DNA of 64,000 nucleotides from Isoetes taiwanensis (GCA_021234155.1 JAJEKV010000022.1:1982728-2046727), one strand, 5' to 3'. Numbered from the stretch's first letter, positions 33,214-44,125 are shown. Numbers and translations are program-made. Notes: a model not told the origin generated them from the letters alone.

Positions 33214-33333
33214 GTAGGGGAAAGGACAACGTCCTGGTTTCCGGTGCAGCCAGTGACCCGCTTCTGACTACCGCGGGTCGCGGAACCCCACCGGCTGCAC
33301 TAGAAAGCAGTCTCCTTGTCCTTTCTCCTATAC
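33214..33333. other. 120-nt imperfect foldback
   Basis: TAGGGGAAAGGACAACG pairs with CTTGTCCTTTCTCCTA and CCGGTGCAGCCAGTG pairs with CACCGGCTGCACTAG, around an inner ACCCGCTTC/CGCGGGT. Length and bulges resemble a plant pre-miRNA or a tiny MITE. Confidence 0.75.
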
Positions 33334-33339
33334 TTTTAC

Positions 33340-33990
33340 CAAAGACAAGGCCAGAACCTAAAAGCCCGTGGTAAAAGTTTTACAAACAAAATGGAACCAC
33401 TGCAACAAAAAACTCTGGGCCTTGAAGAAGAACCCAAAGGGGGATGAATGGTAGCAAAATGCTCGAAAATAAGGGCATGACAAAAATCAAGCTTCAGCCA
33501 AAAAGCTGTAATCTTCAGCCCTTTGCAGCATGATCCCTGTGCGCGATCGCCAAAACCAAACTACTGGAACTACTGCTGAAGGATAACATCATGCCAGAAA
33601 TAAAAGTTCCATGAGCCAGACCTGCATGCCACAACCCATCGAACCATGCCCTGCCCTACTATAAAAACCACCAAAAAGTATTGTTGCCTTACTAATCCCG
33701 AATATCAACCGTATAGAATAAATCTAACCTAGCCGAAAAATACACATATATCCCAAAAGAAAAACGGAAAAAAACTAGAACTTACCAAGTTTTTCCCAAA
33801 TACGGTTCCCAACCTTAGAAAAATCTGGAACTTTGCATATTCAGGTCTTTGCTAGTTTTGAATAACATGATTGGTTTAAAATTACTATTGGTATAGACAT
33901 TCTTGTTTAGGGGAAGGCTTGTATTTGGGCTAGATGTGAAGTCATTGATGGTTACTCTCTTTTTTATGATTGTTCTAGCAGTTATTGTTT
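33340..33990. other. Left flank of the large LINE
   Basis: No gene. It ends in a T-rich tract and TTTGCAG, resembling an intron 3' end. Confidence 0.35.
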
Positions 33991-33993
33991 GTG

Positions 33994-34009
33994 TCTTTGC
34001 AGAGATTTG
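33994..34009. repeat. Target-site duplication of LINE (left)
   Basis: TCTTTGCAGAGATTTG, identical to 40580-40595. It is followed at once by the poly(T) that represents the minus-strand poly(A) tail. Confidence 0.95.
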
Positions 34010-34263
34010 TTTTTTTTTTTTGAAGGCTAGAAGGAGAAATATATTAATACATCAAGAATTTACAAAGGAAAAAAAAGAGAAAATTGGTGCCCCAAAGGAG
34101 CTTGAGCTAAAAAGCTCTCATGCTGGGCCATGCCCTGTAATCGACCCTCTGTTTTAGCTCAATTCATTTAGCCGTTTTCTGACCAATAGCACTTGAAGTA
34201 TAAAAAGAAACCTTGGATCGAACCTATTCTGTCCAGTGCCTTGTCATAGTTTCTGCCAGTTCT

Positions 34264-34596
34264 TCATACATGAGAGATGGCCATTAGAGATATTGCAGCA
34301 TTAAAATAGTTCTTGACCTTGGCAATGGAGATCTCCTGACCTCCCAAGGCTATAGTGCAGCGATGCTTCCAGACTGCCCATAGGGCTATGCACGTAAGGG
34401 TGTAACCAAGTGTGGCCATAGGGGCCATTGCAATTCTGGCCATTGGAGCTGATTCATGTCGATCTGTAACAGAGGAATGACCCATTCCCAAAATTCTCTT
34501 ACTTTGGGACAAAAAAACATGTGGTGTATGTTCCCAGAATTCCCACATTGAAGAGGGCAGAGGGTGTCGTCCACAATTCTCCTTTTCAATAGCCAT
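34264..34596 (-). pseudogene. LINE ORF2 C-terminal tail in shifted frame
   Basis: It continues ORF2 after a frameshift near 34390-34450. TLTCIALWAVWKHRCTIAL matches the WxxWKxRN-type block near the end of plant LINE ORF2 proteins. Stop near 34264. Confidence 0.75.
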
Positions 34597-37500
34597 GTTT
34601 TAGTGGCTAGTCCACACCTCCAACTAAGCCATATAAACATCTGGATCTTCCTAGAGCAGTAAGAGGACCAGCATTTTTGCGCTTGCTTAGCAAGCTCCTG
34701 CCTTGGGAGATTGATCTGGCTGGAGACAGTTGGCAATTCGTCTGCTGATAGGGCCTTGTAGACTTCGCGAACGGAGTAACGAGGCTTGTTATTTAGTAGC
34801 CACTTTTCTTCATCTCCTACTTCACCTGATAATACACTTACTTCGTTCATGATCTTATTGTAAACCAGCCTGTCAGTATGGGATCCATTCACCTTTTGCT
34901 TTAGGCTTGTCCATGAGCACCATCTGCCCATAGATGGGACCCATAAATGCTGTAATTCAGAGATGCCTGCGGCCTCCCATTTCCTGCAAATTCTGGGGTG
35001 TTCAAGAGCTAGAGGATAGTCCTCATGAGAGGTGACCTGCGGGCTCCAAAATATAGACAATTTGCCTGCCTCCCATGGTGCATCAACTGGCCTAAAGCAC
35101 TCCTTAATAGACTGCCAAGCTTCCAGTATCCTGCGCATTACCATGGAAGTCCCTGTAGCAATCTTATAGTCTAGGAAGCATGCTGATTTGTTTGTAAGAT
35201 GCAATGAAGGCTTGGACACAGGGTTAGCTTCGCTGAGAGAGTGCCTTATAAAGGCAGATCCGAGGGAAGGGTCTCCGTTAATGGCATTCCATACAAGCTT
35301 TCCTACCAATGCTTGTGAGTGCACAAATAAGTCCTTTCCTCCCAGGCCACCTGCTGCTCGAGGCTTGCATATTTCAGACCATGCTATCTTGGCAGGCCCT
35401 TGCCACACAAAATTCCTTATGAACTGCTGCATTCTGAGAAAAATATACTTAGGAGCTACTAGGATTGAGGAGAGGTATACAAGCGAGCTGCTAAGCACCG
35501 AATTCGCAATTGTGACTCTGCCCGCTAGGGATAGACCTTTGCTTGACCATATGTTAATCTTTTTCTTCAGTCTATCCAAGATTGTAGACCATGCAGCTTG
35601 TGGAACGATTCCCATTGCCAGTGGTAAGCCCAATAACTTGGCTTGTTCGCCCTTAGTGATTACCTGGTACCCAAGCTTGGAGATCTTATCAGGTGGCTTG
35701 TCTTCATGGGGCCATACTATCGAACATTTTTTGTGGTTCAAATTGATGCCAGAGGCACTGCTGAAGGTTTTTATGATGCTAAAACAGTTGGATATACTCA
35801 CATCATCATGTTTGAGGAAAATGAAAGTGTCGTCCGCAAACTGTTGTATACTGATTTGTTCTGAGCTTGAATGTGGAAGGTTGACACCTTTAATGTCACC
35901 AGACTGAATACCTGCTAGAATCATATGAGTAAGAGTGTTAGCAATGAGTAGAAATAGGTAGGGTGCTAGCGGGCACCCTTGTCTTACTCCTTTTCTTATC
36001 TCAAACAGCTTAGTGGGGCTGCCATTGAGGAGGATAGATGCAGAAGCCACTTTGTTTAGCCCCAATACTACTTCAATAAATTTGCTTGCAAAGCCCAACT
36101 TTTCCATAACTTTGTGAATGGCATCCCAACGAATTGTGTCAAACGCTCGTTTGAAATCGAGCTTTAACATGATGCATTTCTGATTGCTCTTTGCAGCCCA
36201 GTGGAGGCCTTCACATGCAGATAGGTAATTTGTCAAAATGTTCCTGCCAGCTAAAAAAGCTGATTGTTCAGGTCTGATCAGCTTGATGAGAATAGGCTTT
36301 AGCCTCCGAGCCAATAATTTAGCCATTAGCTTGTATGACGTATTGGTTAATGCAATTGGGCGCCATTCCTCAATGGCTTCTGGTTTGTCTACCTTGGGAA
36401 CCAGTGCGATGAAGCTTGTGGCCAATGATGGGTGCAGACTCCCAAAGTTCCAAGCTCCATGGAGCATTAGGGTCAAGTCATCTCCCAAATCTTTCCAAAA
36501 CTCTAGAAAAAGCTCAGGGGGGAAACCGTCCGGCCCCGGGGATTTTCCATGGGCCATGCTCTTAAGTGTTGCAAAGACTTCCTCTTTGGTGATGGGCTTA
36601 CATAATTTGGAGTTGTCATTATCCGAAATTGCTGATTCTAATGTGCTGAGGCAAGAATCCATAGACTGGTTGTATTCCCTGGGAAGGGGATCTTCCATAA
36701 ATAACTTGGAGTATACGTCCACAAAGTGATTTCTGATTTCAGCTTGATCCGTGATAAGAGAGTTAGTGCTGCTCCGCACTGAGTTAATACCATTTTCCAT
36801 GACCCTGTTGCCAGCCAATCTAAAGAAGGTCTTTGAACTTTCATTGTCCATTTGATCATGCCATTTGGACTTAGACCGTATCGCAGCACCTCTGGCTTCA
36901 TTCTCTTCTATTGCTTTGACTCTAGCTTCAATGTCTGCCTCCCGATTTTGCAAACTAATATTGGCTGGAGACACCATGAGTTTTGTGCGTGTGACCCTCA
37001 AGCTGTCATAAAGTTCCAGCTTAGCTTGCTGAAAGCACTTGGCTCTTGAGCTGCCCCATGTCTTCACCCAAGCTTTCATTTTCTTAACCTTTGTAGCCCA
37101 ATCATGCATACTTTTCTCTGATCGGACCTTTGGTAGTGTGGCCAGGAATTGCTTGAAGGCTTGACAGAATTCAGTCTTGTTTAAGTAACTTGTGTTGAAC
37201 TTAAATGGAGTAGACCCTCTTCTAGTTGTAGCAAGAGAGGCTTCAAATGTTAATTTCTGGGGTACATGATCAGATTGGGAGTAGCCATGCTCCCCTTCGA
37301 CAAAGAACTTGTCCAAGAATGGGGCCGTCCTGTTCACAAGGTAAAATCGATCAAGTAGACAGTACACCCTCTTATCACCAGCCTGATTGTTGCACCATGA
37401 GAAATTTGAGGAGGACGGAGGTACCAAGGTGAACCCAATTGTATCCATAAGGTGATCCCATGCAATCCTTTCCTCCAGAAGGAGATTTTTATGTAATCCT

Positions 37501-37676
37501 AACTTCTGGTCAAAGGAATCTGTCATGTTGAAGTCGCCTCCAAGGATCCAGTTGACTGTTTGCTGGCCTTTGATCCATGTTTCAATCTGAGCCCATGTGA
37601 CAGCGCGTTCCTTCGGTTTGTTGGAAGCATACACATTAATTATGCCCCAACTTATGTTGCTTGTAACTAATGTCAA
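34386..37676 (-). CDS. LINE ORF2: endonuclease (partial), reverse transcriptase, zf-RVT
   Basis: An open frame of 1096 codons. The N-terminal part is the APE-type endonuclease with GGDFNMTD and QSDHVP, which are catalytic blocks. RT runs from GKSPGPDGFPPELF and LVPKVDKPEAIEEWRPIALT through KLDFKRAFDTIRW (first Asp), GVRQGCPLAPYLFLL and QFADDTFIFL (FADD intact), to LLGLPLAMG. The C-terminal zf-RVT includes CPLQCGNSGNIHHMFFCPK. The enzyme nicks target DNA and primes cDNA synthesis on it (target-primed reverse transcription). The true N terminus lies in another frame at 37636-37947. Confidence 0.95.
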   Translation of the reverse strand: MTLVTSNISWGIINVYASNKPKERAVTWAQIETWIKGQQTVNWILGGDFNMTDSFDQKLGLHKNLLLEERIAWDHLMDTIGFTLVPPSSSNFSWCNNQAGDKRVYCLLDRFYLVNRTAPFLDKFFVEGEHGYSQSDHVPQKLTFEASLATTRRGSTPFKFNTSYLNKTEFCQAFKQFLATLPKVRSEKSMHDWATKVKKMKAWVKTWGSSRAKCFQQAKLELYDSLRVTRTKLMVSPANISLQNREADIEARVKAIEENEARGAAIRSKSKWHDQMDNESSKTFFRLAGNRVMENGINSVRSSTNSLITDQAEIRNHFVDVYSKLFMEDPLPREYNQSMDSCLSTLESAISDNDNSKLCKPITKEEVFATLKSMAHGKSPGPDGFPPELFLEFWKDLGDDLTLMLHGAWNFGSLHPSLATSFIALVPKVDKPEAIEEWRPIALTNTSYKLMAKLLARRLKPILIKLIRPEQSAFLAGRNILTNYLSACEGLHWAAKSNQKCIMLKLDFKRAFDTIRWDAIHKVMEKLGFASKFIEVVLGLNKVASASILLNGSPTKLFEIRKGVRQGCPLAPYLFLLIANTLTHMILAGIQSGDIKGVNLPHSSSEQISIQQFADDTFIFLKHDDVSISNCFSIIKTFSSASGINLNHKKCSIVWPHEDKPPDKISKLGYQVITKGEQAKLLGLPLAMGIVPQAAWSTILDRLKKKINIWSSKGLSLAGRVTIANSVLSSSLVYLSSILVAPKYIFLRMQQFIRNFVWQGPAKIAWSEICKPRAAGGLGGKDLFVHSQALVGKLVWNAINGDPSLGSAFIRHSLSEANPVSKPSLHLTNKSACFLDYKIATGTSMVMRRILEAWQSIKECFRPVDAPWEAGKLSIFWSPQVTSHEDYPLALEHPRICRKWEAAGISELQHLWVPSMGRWCSWTSLKQKVNGSHTDRLVYNKIMNEVSVLSGEVGDEEKWLLNNKPRYSVREVYKALSADELPTVSSQINLPRQELAKQAQKCWSSYCSRKIQMFIWLSWRCGLATKTWLLKRRIVDDTLCPLQCGNSGNIHHMFFCPKVREFWEWVIPLLQIDMNQLQWPELQWPLWPHLVTPLRA

Positions 37677-37947
37677 AGCTTGCTATGTACTGATGGCAGT
37701 GCATATTGTTTACTTGCACATTCCTCCAGATTACACCAATCCCGCCTTTAGTGCCATCGGCCTTGCATACTAAAGACTTATATCCTCCGGCAATCCAATT
37801 GCCAAAGCATTTTGATTCAAACTCTCCCAGCCTATGCTCTTGAAAAAGTACAATTTCAGCTTTCATTGATCTAATTGCTGTTATAACCCGGGTTCTCTTT
37901 AGTGCTCCCTTGATCCCTCTCAAATTCCAACTAATGATTTTCATCAT
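37636..37947 (-). pseudogene. LINE ORF2 N terminus (APE endonuclease start), frameshifted
   Basis: MMKIISWNLRGIKGALKRTR and IVLFQEHRLGEFE carry the Asn and Glu of the endonuclease active site. The frame changes near 37640-37676 into the main ORF2 frame. Confidence 0.9.
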
Positions 37948-38035
37948 GAATATAATATAGAAACAGTTGATTCTGACCTTAGATGTGGAGCCTTTGAGCA
38001 GGCTTGCCTTATTCTTGCTTTGATGTTTGACTTCA

Positions 38036-39640
38036 TCAGAGAGGTGGCTCTCTGTCAGGAGCTACAACCTCCTTGCTGTTTTTCTTGCCTTTCTTCTTTT
38101 TCCTTTTGGGATTCCCTCCTTTTGAACCCAAAACTATTTCAATATGTGCTTCTTCTGAACTCTGAGAGATTGTTTGATCTGCTGGGATGCTGGCCATTGC
38201 AGTCTCTTGAGCATGGGCTAGATCTAAATTTGTTGCTTTCCCTTTGCCTTTGCTGGGCTGATTGGGTTCTTTTGCCTCAGAAGGACAAAGATTGCCCTCC
38301 ACAGGTCTGGGAGCATCCTCCTTATCCTTGCACCTCATTACCAAAGGGGAGGCAAAGGTTGGCTCATGAATGATGTGGATATTAGTCACGTATCCAGTTG
38401 TGTTTGTGCTGAGTGTTCTGCATAGCTGTCTGAGTGCCATGCATAGCTGTCTCTGTCTGATTTACCTCCACATGGCCAGGGGAGTAGGTGCCACATGGAG
38501 AGGGAGTGACACATCATCCTCTTGTTGGTTTTCAACCCCCAGCCCCGTATCAACATCCACGGGCAGGATGGCAGTTGGGACTGGCCCTCCTCCATCAACA
38601 TCCTGGGGCAGTGTACTAGAAGCATCAAAGTTGGCAGGTGGTTGCTCCATGACTAACTGCCTTGTGGGATGTTCTGTAACAGAAATTGGTTGTACTGGGA
38701 ACGCTGGGAATGGTGCAGGCTGTCTTTGATTTGAACATTCACCGACCTCAAAATGGCGGGGAGAAGTGTATGGAATGTAACCACATCCCCTGCCTTGGGC
38801 TCTATTAGCCCGACCTGCTCTGCCACCTTGACCACGACCTCTAACTTCTGTCCAGTCTGCTTCTACTCCAGCTTGTGCAGCAACAGTTTCTTCAACATTC
38901 TGTAGTGGCGGGGCCTGGGCACAATTATCTTTGTGAAGCCTGGCTTGGCAAATTGGACATATTGGAGGAAGTCCATCAAGCTTAAGAGGACAAATTGGTT
39001 TCCCATCATAACCCAAGAAAGAGAGGCCTTCAGGGATGCTTTTGAGTAAATCCAGAGTAAGACGAATTCGGGGAGTGGCATCCGGCTTGACTTCCAATAG
39101 AAGGAATTCGCCTACTGTGGAGCAGATGGCTTTTAGTGCAGCTTCTGTCCAATATTCTGCACTTAACCCCCTGAGTGAAGGCCATGCTGGGTAAGGGACA
39201 GAGAGGGGGTTATCACATTCAAAATCAGGCTGCCATCTTTGCAAATAAAATTCACCTTGCCCACAATTGATCATCCCCTTGCGCAAGAGAATGTCCACCT
39301 CCTTAGATGAATTTAACTCAACTATGAAATGAGGTGAACCAAGCCAGTATATTCTGGGGATGATTGGAGTTTTGCAAACCCTTTCCAGGGTTCTTCTTGC
39401 TTCTGCTAGAGTGACCACATCTCTGACAACCCTGCCTATTACTGCTTCCTTTTCCATCCTTCTTATTCTGTCTGCAACCGCTGGAATGCGCAGGGAAATG
39501 GCCCCAGGAGGGGAGCTGCTTATCTCAGGCTTCATAACTTCAGTTGGGATATCACTTGAACTAGCCTCCATAGGATTTGAGGTGACTTCTGCAAAGGTTC
39601 TGGGACCAGAAGGCAGATCCACAATGGAAGTCTTCTCCAT
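38036..39640 (-). pseudogene. LINE ORF1 (DUF4283-like plus zinc knuckle), one internal stop
   Basis: Start ATG 39640. Residues about 55-215 form a DUF4283-like RNA-binding region (KTPIIPRIYWLGSPHFIVEL, WQPDFECDNPLSVPYPAWPS, LKSIPEGLSFLGYDGKP). The knuckle CPICQARLHKDNC follows; its spacing is C-x2-C-x4-H-x3-C, one residue short of the usual CCHC. A Gly/Arg/Gln-rich part precedes an in-frame TAA (about 38462). The same frame continues to 38036 and ends in PKRKKKKGKKNSK. ORF1 proteins bind the element RNA. Two nearly identical ACAGCTATGCA repeats sit by the stop. Confidence 0.88.
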
Positions 39641-40389
39641 TAGGCTTGAAAAAGAACCAGCTGAATATTGCTCCCCAAGATATCACTATGTATAAGGATA
39701 GAAAGATCTTCCTGAGGTTCGTTCACCAGCAGAAAATTACGCAGAACTAGATCTCTGATTGCTTCAAAAAGATCTCTAGTGGCAGAGCCCTGTTCTTGGA
39801 AGAGGTGGAATGGGAGCTCACGATCAATCAATAAAGGAACCCAGAGTTCCTCAGCAAAGGCACATAACCAGCCCCAAATCACTCTGTAGGGAGTAAAAAT
39901 TAATGCGAAATATCTGATGAACCTGCCCCTAGACCCAGGGTTTACGAGAGTGATGTCCATGAACGAGTGGGACCTCATCTTGAAGAGAAGGGGAAACTCA
40001 AGTAGGAAAACACAGAACCATCACAAAAACTATATTTAAAGATAAAGAACTAAAGAGCCCTCTCGCCAGTTAAACAGAGTAAAGCTTCACGTTGATCTTG
40101 CCCATTCACAAAAAACATTGAAAATGCCCACAGCTGGGGCGTCCCTATCGCCAACGTGCTCATCAAGCCAGCTTTCTACAAGGTCAATGGGAAGTTCAGG
40201 TGTAAGAGCAGCTACAACAGAGAAAAGGTGGTCTGGGAATACTTGCTGCACCAATAGAGCTTCCCAAAGATCAAGAATGGGACCCTCAAGCCAGCCCCCG
40301 ATGTAATGCGGTCCCTTGGTCAGAATGCCAAAGACTCTTGCATGCTTTGGTTCCAGAGGGCGCAGATGAGCCGGGAAAGGAAGGCCCAT
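39640..40389 (-). CDS. LINE leader ORFs: two related modules of unknown function
   Basis: Two ORFs in the same frame, 40087-40389 (100 codons) and 39640-39978 (112 codons), are separated by about 100 bp with stops. Both follow the pattern R-[VY]-F-[GA]-I/L...GWL...LW..LL......P.HLF. Compare GGWLEGPILDLWEALLVQQV with WGWLCAFAEELWVPLLIDRE. They look like two copies of one small helical module in the LINE 5' leader. No known domain is recognised. Chance openness in GC-rich DNA cannot be excluded. Confidence 0.4.
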
Positions 40390-40579
40390 GCACAGGGAAA
40401 AAACAGGGAAGCAGCCCCTACTGGGGCCTGCACTCAGCTCGAAAAGAGAACACTCAGATCAAGGAGGCGGAATGGAACGAACAGAGGGCTCCTTGGTAGC
40501 AGGGCACGAGAGGGCTAAAGCGCTGGAGACGAGTGACGAGACGAGCGCCATCGCCAACCGACCCTCTATTTCTTTCTCC

Positions 40580-40595
40580 TCTTTGCAGAGATTTG
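40580..40595. repeat. Target-site duplication of LINE (right)
   Basis: TCTTTGCAGAGATTTG, exact copy of 33994-34009. Confidence 0.95.
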
Positions 40596-40631
40596 ACAAG
40601 AATAATAAAATAGCAATTAGTGAATGAATGT

Positions 40632-41340
40632 ATTTTTATCGTCCACGGAGACCAATTGGCCTATGGGACCCAAACAAAGAGAATAGCAGGTGTATTACTA
40701 TTGGGATTAAAGAATACTAGTCCCGAAGGATTTTTGAGGGAACAACCTTGGTAGTAATAAGCATGCTGACAAACTTTACAATGATATATTAGGGTACATT
40801 TCAATGCCATGCGGGAGGATGTATCTGAATGCGCATATCTGTAATCTATTGAAGATATGATCCTAGTAACCCTACTGGGGCCTGTGTCTAACAACAGATG
40901 TAAAGGCCCGTTAGGTGGTACTAACTCAAGATAGCATGCTTGGATATGGTTGAATGCTGGACAAGGCGTGGCATTAATCCCCAATGACCCTTGTTGGCAA
41001 TACTAACAATGCCTATCGTCATGTGCCTCCCCAATCCATCTACCTATCTCAATGCAGAGCCGATGAGCACCCGTGTGAATGGAAGCTATCAATCTTCGCT
41101 TCTTCATGGGCAAATTGCAAGCCGGTAGCGTTGTGGACCTCGCATGGGCATGAAAATTGGTCTGCTGCTAATATGTGTCATCTTAGCCTAATCTAGGGCA
41201 CCGACAATTCAAAGTTTGCTAGGAAAGCAAGCATCAAGATACTGCTTCAAGTGCTAGTGTCTTCTTCATTTTGGACCTGTATGCACATGTGCTCCTGCAT
41301 ATTCCATTGGGAGAACCACTGAGCTCATTTTTCCTTCCAG
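40632..41340 (-). mobile_element. LINE-like repeat, copy A, microsatellite 3' tail
   Basis: On the minus strand it ends CCGTGGACGATAAAAATACA followed by TTCATTCA. GTCCACGGAGACCAATTGGC, CTATGGGACCC, GATATGATCCTAG and CTTCATGGGCAA are shared with 63.30-64.0 kb in the same order. The minus-strand frame is coding-like but full of stops. The family is best seen in copy B. Confidence 0.7.
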
Positions 41341-41344
41341 TAGG

Positions 41345-41940
41345 CTTTAAGGCATTGCGGACCTAGTGCCATGATATAAGCAAGGTTGAGGAGATTAGTG
41401 TCGCCCACACCGACTACCTTTTGAAAGTAGATGATATGGTAGTCCAGTGCGACCCTCTTAAGAGGCAAAAATGCTGTCTCCTGCAGCAAGGTCTGTGACG
41501 ATCCTGGTACCTTGGCCATATTGCATATTATGTATTTTGAGGTATTATACCAACAATACATACTTAATATGTGTTAAAATGAATGACAAAAGCAAAGGAC
41601 ATGGATTTTTGTGAAGGTTCTATAAGGAGGCAGCATAAGCAATTTCTTGGCAGTTTTGGTAGACGAACTTTGGAGCATCATATCTCAATGGCTATAAATC
41701 TTTTGCAGGCGATTTTTACTATTCTATAAAGGTTTTTCAATAAGGTTTCTAGATTGGGTCTGATCAGCCCAAATTTCGTCTATTCATAGAAAGAGTGATG
41801 ATGGGTCAGAATTGACTGCACTATGTATCTTCTCGTATGATTTGATTCCTGGAGCTAGGAACTGAAAGGAGGGACATTTCAGAAGAATTGAATTGATTCT
41901 TTCGTCCAAGAGACAGATAACAAACATATTTTAGTCTGCA
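41345..41940. other. No gene seen
   Basis: Short ORFs only (41325-41561, minus, 78 codons) without motif. Confidence 0.35.
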
Positions 41941-41949
41941 TTAATCCTC

Positions 41950-42048
41950 CTCCCCTCTCCCCAAAGTGTTTTTGAGGGAAAAACCATGGCAGTAATAAGA
42001 ATCTGGCAAATTGTATAATACCTATACATCATGAGATATTATGGTATA
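41950..42048 (-). mobile_element. LINE-like repeat, copy C, left piece
   Basis: TTTTTGAGGGAAAAACCATG, GCAGTAATAAGAATCTGGCA and CCTATACATCATGA match 40.73-40.80 and 63.40-63.47 kb. The match stops at the Helitron end (42049) and resumes at about 45.17 kb. Confidence 0.7.
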
Positions 42049-42119
42049 CTAGTAATGGTGCCCAGCGTTGCTGGGCATAAGTTGAGAGCCTATAAATGCT
42101 TTGGGATGCAGTGAGAAAA

Positions 42120-43375
42120 GCCATATCCCTTTCCCTTTCCCTTTTGCTCTATCCCGCATTTCATTTTTTCTTATTTTCTCTACTTTTTTTTTTCTTTTCC
42201 TTTTTTTTCTCGTCTTTCTCACATGTTTCCTTGTTTTCCCATCCCTTTCCTTCCCCCTTCCCTGTTCCCGATAACCTTTTTCCCTTCCCTTTTGCTCCTT
42301 TCTCCACCTTTTCCCTCTTTTCTTTTTTCTTTGCCCTTTTCCCTTCCCCTTTCTCTTTTTTTATGCCTTCTCTTTTCCCCACCCTTTTTCCATGTCTTCC
42401 TTTTTTCTCAACCTTTTACTCTTTCGCCCTTTTCCATGCCTATTTTCCCTTCCCTTCTCTTTTCCTCCTTTTCCCACTCTTTTCCTCCTTTTTTTGTGTG
42501 CCCTTTTCCCTTCTATTTTTCTTTTCTCCCTCCCGTTTTCCATGCCCTTTTTACCTTCCCTTTTTCCATCTCCTCACCCTTTCCCTCTTTCCCTTTTCCA
42601 TGTTCCCTTTTTCTCTTCCCCTTTTCCATTTTCCTCATTTTCTTTTTCCGTGCCTCTCTCTCTTTCCCCCCTTTTCCATTCTTTTTTCTTTTCTATTTCC
42701 CTTTTTCCATGTCCTTTTTCCCACCCTTTTCTTCTTTCTATTTTTCCCGTGCTTCCTTTTCCTCCTTTTCCCACCCTTTCCCTCTTCCCGTGCAATTTTC
42801 CCTTCTTTCAACCCTTCCTTTTTCTTTTCTCTTTTCCTTTCCTCATGTTCTTTTTCCCTTTCCCTCCCCTCCATCACTCCCCTGCTTCCCTTTCCCTTTT
42901 TTCCCATTTCCTTTTCTTGATGGATTTTTTTCTTTCCGTTTTCCTCCTTTATCGATCCTTTTCCTGTGCACTTTTTCCCTCCCTTTCCCTTTCCTTTTCC
43001 TTTTCCCTTTTTCCATGCCGTTTGCACATTTGTTTTATTCTCTTATTTCTATACCCATTTTCCTCTTTTCCCCACCCTTTCTCTCTTGCCCCTTTTCTTT
43101 TCCCTTTTTTCTTTTTTCCCTTTCTTCACCATTTTCCTCTTCCCTTTTCTCTCATGCCCTTCCCCCTTCCCTTTTCTCGTTTCCCTCTTTCTTTTTCCTT
43201 GTGACCTTTACCTAGGTTCCCTTTCCCCCTTTTCCCTTTCCTTTTTCTTTCTTCTCACTTTCCCTTTTTCTATGCCCCTTTTCTTTTCCCCTCTCCCCAT
43301 CATTTTCTTGTTCCCCCTTGTCCCTTCCCTTTTCCTCATTTTTCCAACCTTTCACTCTTCCCCTTTTCTTGATGC
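42120..43375. repeat. 1.25-kb polypyrimidine tract
   Basis: Almost pure C/T on the plus strand, built from variants of CCCTTTTCCATGCCCTTTTT and CTTCCCTTTTC. The rare purines are mostly the ATG or GTG in CCATGCCC, CCGTGC and CATGTCC, spaced about 25-60 bp apart, so it is a diverged minisatellite. Long Phe/Pro/Ser ORFs across it (up to 330 codons) are artefacts. Confidence 0.93.
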
Positions 43376-43678
43376 ATTTGACATTGCACACCACGTTCTT
43401 TTAGTGGCCCGATTGTTGTTGCTCCTGCACCGTCAATATGTTCGATTTCATTTGCTATTTTCAGTTATTAAATATAAACATATGAGTAAAATGTTTTAAA
43501 CATGAGTACAACATCATTACAAATGTTTTCTACTATGTTTAGCTGTGTTTACTTGTCTATTTGTATCATCACTCTCTTATTTCATTGCTCCTATGTTCTA
43601 AAATATTAACAATGTATTGTATGTTTGTTTGTTAGGGTCCGAACACAACATAACATCAACTCATAAAATTTTTTAACC

Positions 43679-44015
43679 TATAACACAAACCATTACATTA
43701 CACGCCTTAAAGTTAAATTCCCCCTTAAACCCCCTCTTGTTTGGGTGCATATTCACACGGGGGGTTGCTCCGGGCAACGAGAGCTGTCGGATGGGCATAT
43801 TTGCCCTTTATTCCAAGATCTGGACCGTACATAGCGATCCTCGTTTGTGGGGTATGCATGTACAAGTTTTTGTATACTGTATATTAAGGTTTACAAAATA
43901 CTATAAGGTTTGAAAGAATGTACTTAATGGTGTTAATTTTGTACATGTATTATAAATTTTTGGAGGCTCTCGCTGCCCTACGTCACCCCCCGTGTGAATA
44001 TGCACCCAAACAAAA
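43679..44015. mobile_element. MITE family 1, right-truncated copy (opposite orientation)
   Basis: The left arm 43679-43766 (ACACAAACCATTACATTACA, TTGGGTGCATATTCACAC) and the centre match the reverse complement of 1571-1980. The right arm (CACCCCCCGTGTGAATATGC) breaks off after ACCCAAACAAAAG at about 44015. Confidence 0.88.
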
Positions 44016-44018
44016 GAA

Positions 44019-44125
44019 CGGGGCAGCCTGGATGTCGTCCTTGCACGGAACTCGGGAAAAGAAAGGAAGAACTCACGAATGGAGGGGGCAGCCTGGATGT
44101 CGTCCTTGCACGGAACTCCCTCGAG
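44019..44125. repeat. 66-bp tandem duplication
   Basis: GGGGCAGCCTGGATGTCGTC with CTTGCACGGAACTC occurs at 44019 and 44085, at the broken end of the MITE. Confidence 0.9.

Larger units (their letters stand above)
34010..40579 (-). mobile_element. Full-length L1-type LINE, 6.57 kb
   Basis: It is bounded by a perfect 16-bp target duplication. The 3' end is TTC plus poly(A) (poly(T) from 34010 on the plus strand). Order from its 5' end: GC-rich leader with two related ORF modules, ORF1 (DUF4283-like plus zinc knuckle), ORF2 (endonuclease, RT, zf-RVT) and a 3' UTR of about 250 bp. Defects seen: one stop in ORF1, a frameshift in the endonuclease and one near the ORF2 end. The intact duplication and a 1096-codon open stretch indicate a fairly recent insertion. 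Confidence 0.95.

Noticed and set aside
35188-36729. Plus-strand ORFs of 163-239 codons across the LINE
   Set aside because: They are antisense shadows of ORF2, whose RT motifs are unambiguous on the minus strand.
42096-43499. Plus-strand ORFs of 177-330 codons rich in Phe, Pro, Ser, and Lys/Glu/Gly ORFs on the other strand
   Set aside because: The polypyrimidine composition contains almost no stop codons on either strand; there are no domains.
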